Shown here: piece by piece, positions 44,246 to 54,450 of the stretch
How positions within the stretch are numbered: position 1 is the first letter of the stretch
Layout: each line of letters opens with the position of its first letter
Assembly (NCBI GenBank): GCA_015501585.1
Contig: JADNRY010000052.1
Location: 124,001-188,000 of the forward strand
Length of the DNA stretch: 64,000 bases
Direction: 5' to 3'
Origin: Rhodocollybia butyracea
Lineage: Eukaryota; Basidiomycota; Agaricomycetes; Agaricales; Omphalotaceae
Program-made: the position numbers and the translations under genes
The notes under the pieces: generated by a model
The model's database searches: none
What the model saw: only the letters and a program-made list of their open reading frames with translations
What the model was told of the DNA's origin: nothing

Positions 44246-46629
44246 TTAAGAGTGGGGAAGTGGGGTCCTTGAGCGCAGCGCATGCTCAGAGGTAATAAAA
44301 TCTTGAATTTCAACGGAAGAAACTGTATGTCTCCCCCGCAAGAATTTATTATATCCAGATATTTGGAGTAGTGGTTCCCATACAAGTGGTGGAAGGTACA
44401 AAGGTGGACCTTCCTTATAGGTATCAAGGACCCAGTTTATGGCATTTTCAGCAGCAAGCTCTATACATTGTCCAGCATGAAAATTTTTCACCGTGCTTAG
44501 CCCAAAAGCCAGTGCCGAAAGGGCGGAAGTGATATCGCAATTATGGTCAGAGATGCGGTCCTCATAAGTCTTGTGAAACAGTGTCTTGTAGGAAGGTCCC
44601 AAACGTACAGTAGTGGAGCTGAAATGGATTCCTGCACGAAACCAACTCTCCAACTCATCTAGATTTGTTAAGGCGCATAAAGGTTCACTGATTTGTGAAA
44701 GGACCGAAAAATTGTTCATGACCTCCTCCATTGATTTTTCTGAAATCCCAGGGGGAAATGCACCAAGTGACCGAAAAATGATACTCTTTGCAGATCGATT
44801 GGAGGTATAGTGACCTAGCCATGCAACTGAAGCGAAATCCTGATTCTGGCGGTGGCAAGCTATCCATCGTTCCCCTGATCTCAAAGTGTTACCAATGTAT
44901 GGCATACGGTAATGTGGAAATTCTGAATCCAGGGGTCTTTTCCGTGCCCGGTTGTAGACAGAGATTATAATGGCATATAGTACTCCCCAAAAGAGCCAGT
45001 ACAGAGCACATGAGAAAAGTAGATGAGTGAGGGTTGTTCTATAAGGACACTGAATGCTGAATAGCGGAAGGACAGTGGCCATCAGGTAGAGAACAACAAC
45101 AGTCACAGAGATAGTACCAACAATATACGCCATGGTAGTGCTCAGAGGGATGAGAAAGACGACAAGCCCAGCAAAGAATGGTATCAGGGCAAGGTGAAGG
45201 AGGGTGGGGAGCATTCCAATGAGTGATTGAACTCGCCATTTCTCAAGCCCATCAAAACGGAATTGCCGGATAAATGCTCGTTCCTGTGGTGTACCAGTGA
45301 TAATGGTCATATATTGACGAAGCCACTGCTTTGCAAGTACTGCAAAGAAAGCAACAGAAAGCGAGATAACGAGGCTTGTAAACCATAGACCATTGACCCA
45401 TAGATCAAGGATGGCAGGAGAGAATGTGGAATTGATGAGAGTAGTGTTTGAGATGGCGGTAGTACTCACGTTTGCATGGACCAGTATGGTAAGCTCACTG
45501 CGATAAGATGCAGAGAGTTGAGCGGGGTCTTGAGAGAGTGACTGTGATGTCTGTGCCACAAATGTTGAAAGGACAGCAGAGAAAAGACCAGCCTGTAAAG
45601 GCATCAGGAACTCCAATCCGAATAATCCAAATAGCATACAAAGACTAATAAAATATCCAGACTGTCATTCAATTCCCGATCATATCATTATCGAATACGG
45701 CTGCTTCATCACAATAGACCTTCCAGACACGAGCTTCATCCCCAAGCTCATGATAACGTTCATCCTCCGGGTATTTGAGCGTATAATCGTAGCTTGCTAC
45801 CGATTGATGATCAATAGCATTGTACCCAAAATACGCGAAATTATTGACATACCTGCCAAAGGATCTTGTGCCCTTGCGTGATCCTTTTTCAATCCAAACT
45901 GACGAGCCTTGAAAGGTCCCTTTCTGGTCCCTTGCTCTATCTTCTTCTCTGAACCGGCGATATGTTGGAGCATACGGCGTATCATCGGGAAAAGCGCCTC
46001 ATCCGTCGGTATATTATTTATCCAAAGATTTCTGTTCTACTTTACAGGCTGTTTGTATATCCGCACAGCATGCGGAGGTATATTCGTTTACTTATATACT
46101 TTGTTATTTCGTAGCAACTCCCTCAGAGTGTTTCCTTATCTCTGAGGTGAGTTTACTTAGTTTACTTATACTTTCTTATACTAACGATGTCCATAGCTTA
46201 AGCTTACTTGTACTTCGTTAGTTTATCAATTCACTAGAGTGTTTCCTTATTCTGAGCTTAAGCTTACTTGTACTTCATTAGCTCTTACACGATAACATGT
46301 TGCAAATCCAATATTGCTTCGTGGAGGGGGGCCAGTATACTTGTGAGAGTACTGGCTAATGGATCAGATGCAGGAGCAGGGTGAGCCCCGGCTTGTTCTG
46401 TAGATATAGGTTCCATTACTGGAACTGATATATTGCTTGTTAGCTGAGATGTTACAGGCGCAATGGCTGTATGGGGGGGACCTGAACTAGTTCGTAGTAC
46501 AGACGCTTCGCGCTCCTCACGTGCCTGCATCATGGAATGGATACTATGCATGAGGGAGAGCATCTCTTCTGAGTAGTTCACCCCAGGTTGATTATTGTTG
46601 GACGAAGCCTTGGAGGATTGCTCCATTGG
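44246..46629 (-). pseudogene. DUF6535 copy 5, inactivated by solo LTR and frameshift
   Basis: Exon 3 (44246-45589) is open and encodes the four membrane helices and the C-terminal HNCDITSALSALAFGL block. Exon 2 (about 45640-45820) lacks one base in the GELSDSLDI region, giving a stop right after DMIGN. Exon 1 (start near 46624, MEQSSKASSNNNQPG) is interrupted between DLQHVI and AGSEKK by a 327 bp solo LTR at 45963-46289. In addition a 1.7 kb element separates the coding region from its promoter. Three independent lesions make loss of function very likely. Belongs to the subfamily with the insert after helix 4. Confidence 0.85.
45963..46289. mobile_element. Solo LTR (327 bp) in DUF6535 copy 5
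   Basis: Begins TGTTGGAGC and ends CTCTTACA (TG..CA). It is flanked by the 5 bp direct repeat CGATA at 45958-45962 and 46290-46294. Removing the insert plus one CGATA restores the exon 1 sequence seen in copy 6 (gaaccggcgacagtatgctg versus gaaccggcgataacatgttg). Inside, a 28 bp word (agcttaagcttacttgtact...) is repeated at about 46196 and 46257. The TGTTGGA start is common in Ty1/copia LTRs (family inference). No internal retrotransposon region remains. Confidence 0.85.
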
Positions 46630-46652
46630 TTGGTGTAGCAGATGAGTAAGAG

Positions 46653-48378
46653 CATCAGGAAAAACGCCCAAAGGAAATATTTGCTAATCTCTGCAAAGAT
46701 ATTAAAAATTTGGAATAATTATTGTAATTTCGAAGATTTCTGTCATTTTAGTAATTAGACTAATTCCACAGTCCCCTTGGCTGTTTCCAGAATTTTCTCC
46801 AGCTTTTCCAGCTTTTCCCAATTCTGCAAATAAGCTTTCAAAAATTAGAGCATCATTCTCACAAAAATCTGCATATTTATTAGCCTTATGTAGAACATAC
46901 TTAATGCTTATGCCACAAGAGTCAAAATAATCGAAAAAAGCATCGCATTGCATTCATTTACTACATGTAATACTACATACTGTATACTACTACGAAATAC
47001 ACAAGACATTATGAGCAAACAAGTGGTCACAAGCATCATCGTGTCCGACACGATGCATTGTCAATAAGTGGGGGACAACTAAGTCGTGAGCATTGTCATC
47101 GTCGATAAATGTGGGAAAATGTGTCGTTGGCGCGTGAGGGTAGCTGGAGGATTATGGTGCTCTAGAGTGTTGTCAGTAACGAGAAGCAGTGACGAAATTA
47201 TATATACACATGTTAACAACATAAACAAGCCTTGGGGCTGTAGCGAGCACTGTCATACACAGTTTGCGAAATGTGAGAAATGAGACGGGCAACAGAATGA
47301 AAGACTGAAAACAAACAGTTTTCTAAAGTCAGAAAACACACATGTAGATGAGTATTGACATACCTGGAGATGTTTGACAGTTAAAGACTTGAAGTGACTC
47401 GCTGCACAAACTTAAGCTATGGGATATATGGGAGGCTAGCAGCTAACACTGAGCGAATAACAGAAAACACACTTGAAAGGTTCTGACAAGCAGCAAGATC
47501 CAATGCCATCACTAAGTACGTAGCGCAAAGTTGACTTGAGGCACAACAATCTGGTGGTAGCAATAAGAAACTTGAACGTTCTGAACCTTTGGTGAGCGGA
47601 TGGGGGAAAGGAAAAAGAGGGAGACAATTGTCGACGTGTTGTCGTTTGTTCTTGATATCGCGAGATCATGTGATATCCCACGCACGAGCCAAGCATTGAA
47701 TTTTCGACTTGATGTTTCTCTCCTGCGCCGGTTACATCCTTCCTTCCTCTGTAATTCTTTTTGCTCCTCGTTGGGACCAGTCACCACATTGGTTTTCCTT
47801 CCTCATTTTTCCATGCCTGATGCTGAGCAGCTGGATGCAACTGAGAAGCATGCAAACTGACGGAGCTGGCAATGGTGAACTGGAGATCTAATGACAACGA
47901 GCTGGAGAGTGGGCAATGACAACAGGCAGAAACAAGCTGAAGAGCTGCTGTTAGCGTATGTGGCCTGTTCAGACATCAAAACTGATGACTGGCTACTTCT
48001 TTCTTGCCACCCCTTCCTGCTTTCCAGTCATTCTTTGCCCTTTCCATAGCCACACACATACTTTGATTTGAAGATGGTTGTCCTTGAGAGCGCCCTTGTT
48101 TTGACAAGCCAAAAATTTGGTATAATATGACAATGGTATTAAACTTTCTAATCGCTTATTTGTTGCTTTCCCTTTATTTCTGAAATCTTTTCGTTCACCA
48201 CTTTGTACTTTCATTAATTATCGAAATTATCTAGTTGTGCAAAATTGTTCAAATTTATGTGATCTTAGTAGCCTTTTCAATGTTTCAAGAATACTTAGGT
48301 GATCTTAGTAGCCTTTTCAGTATTTCAAGAAAAATTCTCAAAATTATGGAATATTTCAAGTGGGCGGTTTTCCTGATG
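46653..48378. mobile_element. Non-autonomous DNA element with inverted ends (1,726 bp)
   Basis: Left end CATCAGGAAAAACGCCCA and, in inverted orientation at the right end, CATCAGGAAAACCGCCCA, with similarity continuing to about 30 bp (GAAATATT). AG flanks both sides (46651-46652, 48379-48380). The interrupted sequence is the DUF6535 upstream region: left of the element is the leader 'gtagcagatgagtaag', and right of it 'aggtcgaag...gtagaggacaacttcaa', which are contiguous in the other copies. The interior is AT-rich, with no transposase and only short unsupported frames. A ~42 bp tandem repeat (gtgatcttagtagccttttc) lies at 48258-48340. Superfamily not assigned. Confidence 0.65.
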
Positions 48379-48789
48379 AGGTCGAAGTATGTATGCCAGG
48401 AATGCAACTTGCCAAAAGATGAAGGTAGAGGACAACTTCAATGAAACGGGCGGTTATCACAAGCATAGACAAGAAATCAGATGACAAGAAATCAAATTCA
48501 CAGCAGTCACGTGTAGAAGAGGGTTCATATTATTATAAAATTTGTATAAAATAGAGTGAGACGAATGTGTACAGTTCACTGTATTATGTCGAGGTTGATG
48601 AATGAACATGAATAGGAATAGGAATATCTCTGGTTATTTTACTTTACACAGTCTGCAGTAATCAGTTTTGATTATGACTCAGGAGATCGTTTCTGCTTCG
48701 TTTCTGCTACAGGAGTTCCTGAGCAAGCTGCATGCCGGAAATCACGATGAAAAATCCTCTGATACAGGAAAATATTGAGGCACGACACA
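48379..48789. promoter_or_regulatory. Displaced DUF6535 promoter region
   Basis: Remainder of the copy 5 upstream region: 'gtagaggacaacttcaatg', 'ggttatcacaagcatagac', 'cagcagtcacgtgtagaag', TATA-like stretch near 48530. Now 1.7 kb from its gene. After about 48600 the sequence is unique and runs to the NACHT stop codon. Confidence 0.55.
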
Positions 48790-50927
48790 TTATCCCTGTT
48801 CTTCAGATGTAAGTAATGGGGTGATCGTTACAGAAGAAGACCTGAGATAGGCGGGCATTGAATGAGGGGGAACAAGTTGTGAGATTATATACACCATTAT
48901 CTCATCAGCAGTTTGTGAATACAAGTCAGGGGACAGTTGAACAGCAATTTTGCGGCCAGGAATAATGATATTGAAGCCGACAGTGGAGATCTCAAGTAAA
49001 TGCTGCAAGACCTTGTCATGTTTATTCTAGAGGTGGTATACAACAGGACCCTGTAAGCAATGAAAGCAAATAAAAGGGTACCTCCTACCTTGAAGTGAGT
49101 CTGGACTCTAAATGTTTGTAAAAGAAAATTACCCAGTGACCAAGGAGAATTATGGACTTGGTGAAAGAATGCTCTAGGTGAGTTGGAAGCTAAATATTGA
49201 AATTGAGTAAAAGCGGAGTAAACATTGAAAGTATTGAGGTGTGACAGAAGTTGAGCCGTGCCACATGCATGGATACAATGGTGTGCCCAATGCAAGAGAG
49301 CATACTTCAACGCAGAAATAGAGACAGCACTCCAGTTGCCAGGTTCAAGAGCAAGTGATTGGGGAATGACTTTGGAACGTGCATCCTCAATTGCAGATAA
49401 GCAGCACTGTGCAAGATAGTCATGGCCATCTGACTGGTCAATATAAAACTGCAAGGACCTTTTGCGGTTTGATAAAAAATCCACAAAGGAAGCATGGCAG
49501 AACTGAAGGTTGGATTCAACAGGTGAAGGGCCATTGAAAAGAGAATGGACACCAGATAATGTGGCGCGGAGAGCGCCTAGGGATTTCATCTCAGTAGTGA
49601 GAAAATGTATCAAGACTGGACGCTCATGTGCTTGACACACTAGAACTGCTCCAAGAATTCGGAGCAGTTTACCATCATCCCTGTAAGCATTCAACATAAC
49701 CTGGCGGTAAAGAGCATCCAGTTCAGCAAATGGTGATTCGGTTCCCTCCGGGGTTTGAAGACCAAGTACCACATCCAGACGGTCTGCTGGGACTGCACCA
49801 TCATCATCAATGTATTTTAGTACAGTTGATGGGTATATGAAGTGCCCCGATGACTTCCGAACAAGAATCTCAATCTGATTGTCAGTTGGCCAAGGGCGAG
49901 CAACATGCTCCATGGTGTGTGAATGGTGGCGGAGAATCTCTTGGAATCTGTCCTGCAGCAATTTTCGAATTTCTCTAGATGCTCGATATAAATTATCATC
50001 GAGAGGAATCCATCGACAGATGGTTCTGAGTCCAGATTCGTCGAAAGACTCCTTGATGCGAGGTTCTGGTCTGCTGGCAATCAGAATCTGAAATGGAAGA
50101 GGGTATTTGCGCATTGCATCTCTGAAAATGGAAAGGATTCGTTGCTGATCACGACTATTAGAGCATTCATCTAGGCCATCAATGATAATAATTCTGGGGC
50201 GCATCGATTTAGAGGTATTATCCAGTGCAGATGAGAACATAGTAGTCTGGCTCTTTCCATCACTGTGCAAATGTGAAGAGGGAGGTTTCTCAAGCAACTT
50301 CTGGTGCATCTGGACCTTGAACCAGGGCTGCAGAATAAGGTCATTAAACTGAATCTCGATGGATGATGTGAGGATAGATGGATTTTTAACGACCACTGAG
50401 TTTATGATCGGGCGTAACTCAGGCATTGCGCCAGTGATCTGCAGCGCAAGTGTAGTGAACAGCCGTTCAGGGTTGTTTCGAGATGAGTCAGTGCGCCAAA
50501 AGAAGAAACTTCCAGCTAGGCTACCATCCTTCGCACATGCTTCTGCAACAGTCTGAGCAATAGCCGACTTTCCCGCTCCAGCTGGCCCATAGAGCCAGCG
50601 GATACTTGAATCATTCGGGAAGACCTGCGGTGCATCATCTTGTTTGACCCAGTCCTTCAACTCTCTCAGGATTGCTTCTTGTGTCCCTGGATGGCATAAT
50701 GGTGGAGGAAAGCGAGCTTCTGCATTAAATACAGCAGAAGTAGATGTATGCTGATATAAAATGTGAAGGCCTTTGTCTATTTGTTAACATTGTGAACATT
50801 GTGCGCTGATGCGTGGGCAGGTGGCCAACGCACCTTTTTCTCCATCATACGTCGATATATTTACATCACGACCAGCATAGTTGAAGGTTCCCCTCTCGAT
50901 AACGAAGTCGCGGGATCCAGAAAACAT
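48790..50927 (-). CDS. NACHT-domain NTPase (fungal NLR-like), three exons
   Basis: Exons 50834-50927, 49089-50770 and 48790-49026 join in frame to 670 residues. Exon 1 encodes MFSGSRDFVIERGTFNYAGR..., the short N-terminus common in Agaricomycete NACHT proteins. Next comes the linker AEARFPPPLCHPGTQEAIL (about 50-66). The NACHT domain has a P-loop GPAGAGKSAIAQ at 93-104, Walker B IIIIDGLDEC at 225-234 and a likely sensor region ILIASRPEPR near 259-268. After the NTPase there is a helical region ending in GFNIIIPGRKIAVQL. No WD40, ankyrin or TPR repeats follow, so it is short for an NLR. NACHT proteins act as nucleotide-dependent signalling switches, in fungi linked to non-self recognition (family knowledge). 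Frame intact. Confidence 0.85.
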
Positions 50928-51225
50928 CTGGAAGTTGGCGTTTGGTTTGAATTCGCAAACAGAATTGCGGTCAGTCTCTGATGCCGAAAGTCAAAGGACA
51001 AGATCAATTACAGAATAAGCGCTCGCTAAACTATAAAATTTTAAATCTCGCTACAGCATTTCGATGGGCGTCTATGCTCAAGTGATCATCGCATCTCGAC
51101 TTGCGTTATCTTTTCTCAAAAAGCATCAGACTGTACGTCTCGCAACATCACTGTACAGCAGCCCATACCTTGCCTATCCTGAAGGGTACACACCTGCCAG
51201 TGCACATCTCCGATTTGGAGCAGCC
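50928..51225. other. NACHT upstream region
   Basis: No gene seen. TATA-like 'aaactataaaattttaaa' is at 51028-51045, in the orientation-neutral AT-rich stretch ~110 bp upstream of the NACHT start. Confidence 0.35.
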
Positions 51226-51350
51226 ACCAGGCTATGATTTTGAAGTGATTTCCGCCGTTCGTTCCATTATTGTCCTGGACAAACTTGCGTTTATGCAGGA
51301 CACGCCTTGGCCCCGGGACCTCGAGTAGGATTGGGAGGATGTTTATCATA
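51226..51350 (+). pseudogene. Family S relic, isolated exon 2 fragment
   Basis: Encodes YDFEVISAVRSIIVLDKLAF, MQDTPWPRDLE, a stop where the intact gene has Gln, then DWEDVYHK. This is the most conserved part of family S, isolated about 4.6 kb beyond the repeated block, with no other exon nearby. Confidence 0.7.
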
Positions 51351-51689
51351 AAGCTAGGGAAAACTAGCCATGCAGGTGAATGTAATCCGCTTAACCTATA
51401 GCTTCAAGCCCTCCGTGAGATAGTGCATTCCCGTCTTCCTGTTGTCAATCCCTGGGTTTGAATTCTCGGTCTCAGAAGTCATTTTTCTTGGTTGTTTCCG
51501 AAACTCCTCGCTAATCCTATCTCTATTGTCTCGATCCCAACTCATGATGCTCACGCGGCGCACTCTTCTCCGCTGCACCTACAAGCCTGACGCATCGCCA
51601 CACCCTCGCCACTCTGGCGCTCTAATCAGGGAGTGCTTGAGCGCTTGCTTGAGCTGAATTAGTATCTCATCGTGAACTATGCCCATTGG

Positions 51690-52180
51690 CACCGTTGGCC
51701 ATTCAGATATCCCCTGTGCCGCAGTTTCCTTCCTTTACTTCAAAATCGGGTCAAGAGTTCAAGTTAACCCTATGTCGAGCAAATCTATGACACTCTCAGT
51801 TCCCGTTCTAAATTCATCGCTGGCACTGTTCTTTCTGACAAAACTCCTATTATTGTCGAGTTTACGTTCTGCTACTGTCACGAAGCCCATGAATTGATGG
51901 AGAAAGAAGGTGCCGCTCCAGAGATGTACTGCAGTTTGGAGCCAACGGTCGGGATCTACGGTATCTCCGCTTACATCAAGGAATCAAGCACGAAGCTTAC
52001 CACTGCGGGACCGAGGTTTTCAGAAAGGCCTTGGAAAACCTGCACGATAATGGGTACATTCACGGAGGTCCGCGCGAACCGAATATCTTTGTTGGTGGTG
52101 ATGGCCAGCGATACGTGACTGACCCTGATTGTGGCGACAAGAAGGGTGATGTTGTATAGGTCAATATGTAGGATATAACA
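51690..52180 (+). pseudogene. Fungal kinase-like protein relic
   Basis: Reading across frames gives, in order: KFIAGTVLSDKTPIIVEFTF, CYCHEAHELMEKEGAAPEMY, CSLEPTVGIYGISAYI, then after a frame change FRKALENLHDNGYIHGGPRE, PNIFVGGDGQRYVTDPDCGD and a stop after KKGDVV. The pattern is that of short fungal protein-kinase-like proteins in which LHDxGxxHGDLRxxN is the catalytic loop and xVxDFDW the metal-binding loop. Here the catalytic Asp is Gly (HGG) and DFD is DPD, and at least two frameshifts are needed. Non-functional remnant. Confidence 0.6.
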
Positions 52181-53713
52181 GGACCAACGGGCATAGTTGT
52201 TGCTGGGAAGATCGAGAAGGGGGATTTTCGAGAGGTACTTCAACAAATACTCAACCAATTCATACGATGGCTTGTGGTCCTCTTATCAATGTTATCATCG
52301 TGACCATTTATTATATCTCTACAGCGGGTGCTCGCGCTGTGGATCATCTTCCGCAGAGAGCGAACAACAGCAGAGGAAAAACTGAAGAAACTCAGTGCCC
52401 AGGACCGCCTATACGCTTGAGAGTCAGTATTGACCATAGAAAAAAGTAAAGCCGCTCAAGTACTCACCATGAAGACCTTCAACGCTTTGACCCGCCTCGC
52501 ATTGTCCCCGCCCTAGACTTTTCCAGATCATAACAGCTTATTCGTCCAATTTCTAGCCTTCATGCCTTCTTGTGCTTGATGATAAAAGTGAAAGTACACA
52601 TCGAACATCCCATTTCCCATCCCCTGTGGAGGTACACGAATATGCTGGCTAGTGCCCCGGGGGTATCTCTACCGAGTAGCTCATATCATGGACGAATAGT
52701 AGCGGTTGCCAAACGCGACTTGATCCAATGCATGAGGATGTGGAACACGAAGAGGCCGATAACGGAAAGGACATAGGACTCGGACATCGTTGTGGGTTTA
52801 TGTGACGCACACTAGGTATACGTTTACACAACAAAATCGAAGAAGTGAAGGAAGACTAACCGTAGGGGATGCGCGGCGAGTAACAAGTTGTAAGCTTTAT
52901 CCCTAGGAAAAGGATCGAAAGTTGAAGTTGACGGTGTGCCATGAGCATGAGTTTGGTGGTTATGGGACACCTTGATGATCCGATAAAGGCCGCAAATCTT
53001 TACACAGCCAAATGATACTAGAGGTTATAGTCGTATGCGTAATCCTCGATGATAATGGAATGAAAGGCGAAAGAGTCAAGTAAAGAGACTCAGGCCCAGG
53101 CTGACCGACCTACCCAAGCGAAAAGTTAGTCAGTCATTATGAAGACGGCGCCATCGAAACACACCTCGCTCGAAAGTCTGGTCAGATATTCAATATTCAT
53201 ATATTCAGTCCTCAACTCATTCAAGCCCTGTGAACCGCAATAACCGCATGCAAATCTTGACATGACATCCTACTTCTCTTCTCCAGATCAAAAAAAACGC
53301 ATGGAATTGTGAGCGTTAGAAGGGCTAGGGAGCGCAGTAATATCGATTAGAGGAAAAGCCAATGTATACGCTTTCCTCTAGTCCCGCATAAATCCGATTT
53401 CAAAAAGGCAGATTGCTGAAGAAACGCGAAAGGTTCTGGTATTGTATTTGTCGGTATGGCAGCATCGCTAGGCGGAAAAGTGTTTTGGATACCAGCGAGA
53501 CATGAAAAAGGTTGGCCGAGGATGAAAGATGTCCGAAAGTTTCACCAGCGAGGTCAACTGGCAGGTCTTCAATATTTCAATGTTACACGACGGCTGTCAT
53601 TGAGCTTCAAAATTATCCCGGTCCGTTGAAAGACAACCCTTCATTATGTAATCATGATTTAAAGCCCGTTTCGAAAGAAGAGTGGATTCAAAGCAAACCA
53701 GTTAAATACATCC
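52181..53713. other. Gene-poor region with possible coding traces
   Basis: 52220-52510 (plus) can be read with interruptions as FIRWLVVLLSML, RVLALWIIFRRERTTAEEKL and KKLSAQDRLYA, resembling a decayed membrane-anchored protein. On the minus strand near 52786-52685 a 33-codon frame (MSESYVLSVIGLFVFHILMH) encodes a single membrane helix. Both are unconfirmed. 52800-53700 shows nothing coding. Confidence 0.3.
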
Positions 53714-54450
53714 TCAGCTAGCCCCAGCTAGAGCTGCCCTAAGCTCATCTGCAAGGCCAGCTTCCTCGAAAGTGCCCACCCGCATCTTTTCTGCATTCCG
53801 CGTCGGAAAAATCATATCTTTTTGAAGGTTGTACAGTCTACCGCCTAGTTTTGCCGTATCCTTCCCGGCCCAAATTCCCGGCCAAGGCTTTTCTGCCGGA
53901 ACATGGAATGGATGTTTCATGTAACCATCATATTTCTTCTCGAGCCGTCTTTCGCTCCAGCTTACCTTGAATGTGAACTTGATGGTCTCTCCTGACACCG
54001 CTGGTTCCGTGCTCTGTTTGTAAGAGCGCCGAATTCCCCCATTAAGTCCGGGAAAAGCCTGCAGCATGAGCTGTATCGCCTTTGTTCGCATTTCGCCCAT
54101 GTCCGCTTCGGATATCATCGTAGTAAAGTTAAAGTGTGTTAACACACCAGCCTCTAAGGTCACTGAGCCTGAATAAAGCACAGTATGAATTGTTCCAGGC
54201 TTAGGAGGGTCATCATCGTGCTCATTGTGGTAAATCAGACCGCGAGCCCCAAAAAAGCGAATTTTGGTTGCCGCTCTCGAGCTCAAGTCGCGTCCTTTTC
54301 TCGGGGTATCGCGATTAACCTATATATTGATATTAGACCCCGGATGCGCATTGAAATGATTAAGCTGGTTACTCACAGCGATGGGCGTTGCCATATGTAA
54401 CTGATAGAGGCAACAAGAAGTATGGAAGTGTAGGGAACACTGAAACGCAT
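53714..54450 (-). CDS. Small protein of unknown family, possibly secreted
   Basis: The main exon ends at 53714 and encodes KIRFFGARGLIYHNEHDDDP, a beta-rich middle (TIHTVLYSGSVTLEAGVLTH), a helical stretch (EMRTKAIQLMLQAFPG) and a C-terminal FEEAGLADELRAALAGAS. Two splicing models fit. (1) Exon 54377-54450 joined to 53714-54299: 219 residues, beginning MRFSVPYTSILLVASISYIW, which resembles a signal peptide. (2) Exon 54377-54394 joined to 53714-54319: 207 residues, beginning MATPIAVNRD, without a signal. The acceptor in model 2 (TATATAG) is the more typical; model 1 has the better ATG context. No known domain recognised; unrelated to the secreted protein at 3862. Confidence 0.55.

Noticed and set aside
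45039..45239. Cys/His-rich frame that could look like a zinc-binding protein
   Set aside because: Alternative frame of DUF6535 copy 5 exon 3.
46702..46953. Minus-strand frame inside the 1.7 kb element (83 codons)
   Set aside because: No resemblance to a transposase, starts and ends inside AT-rich sequence, no supporting motif.
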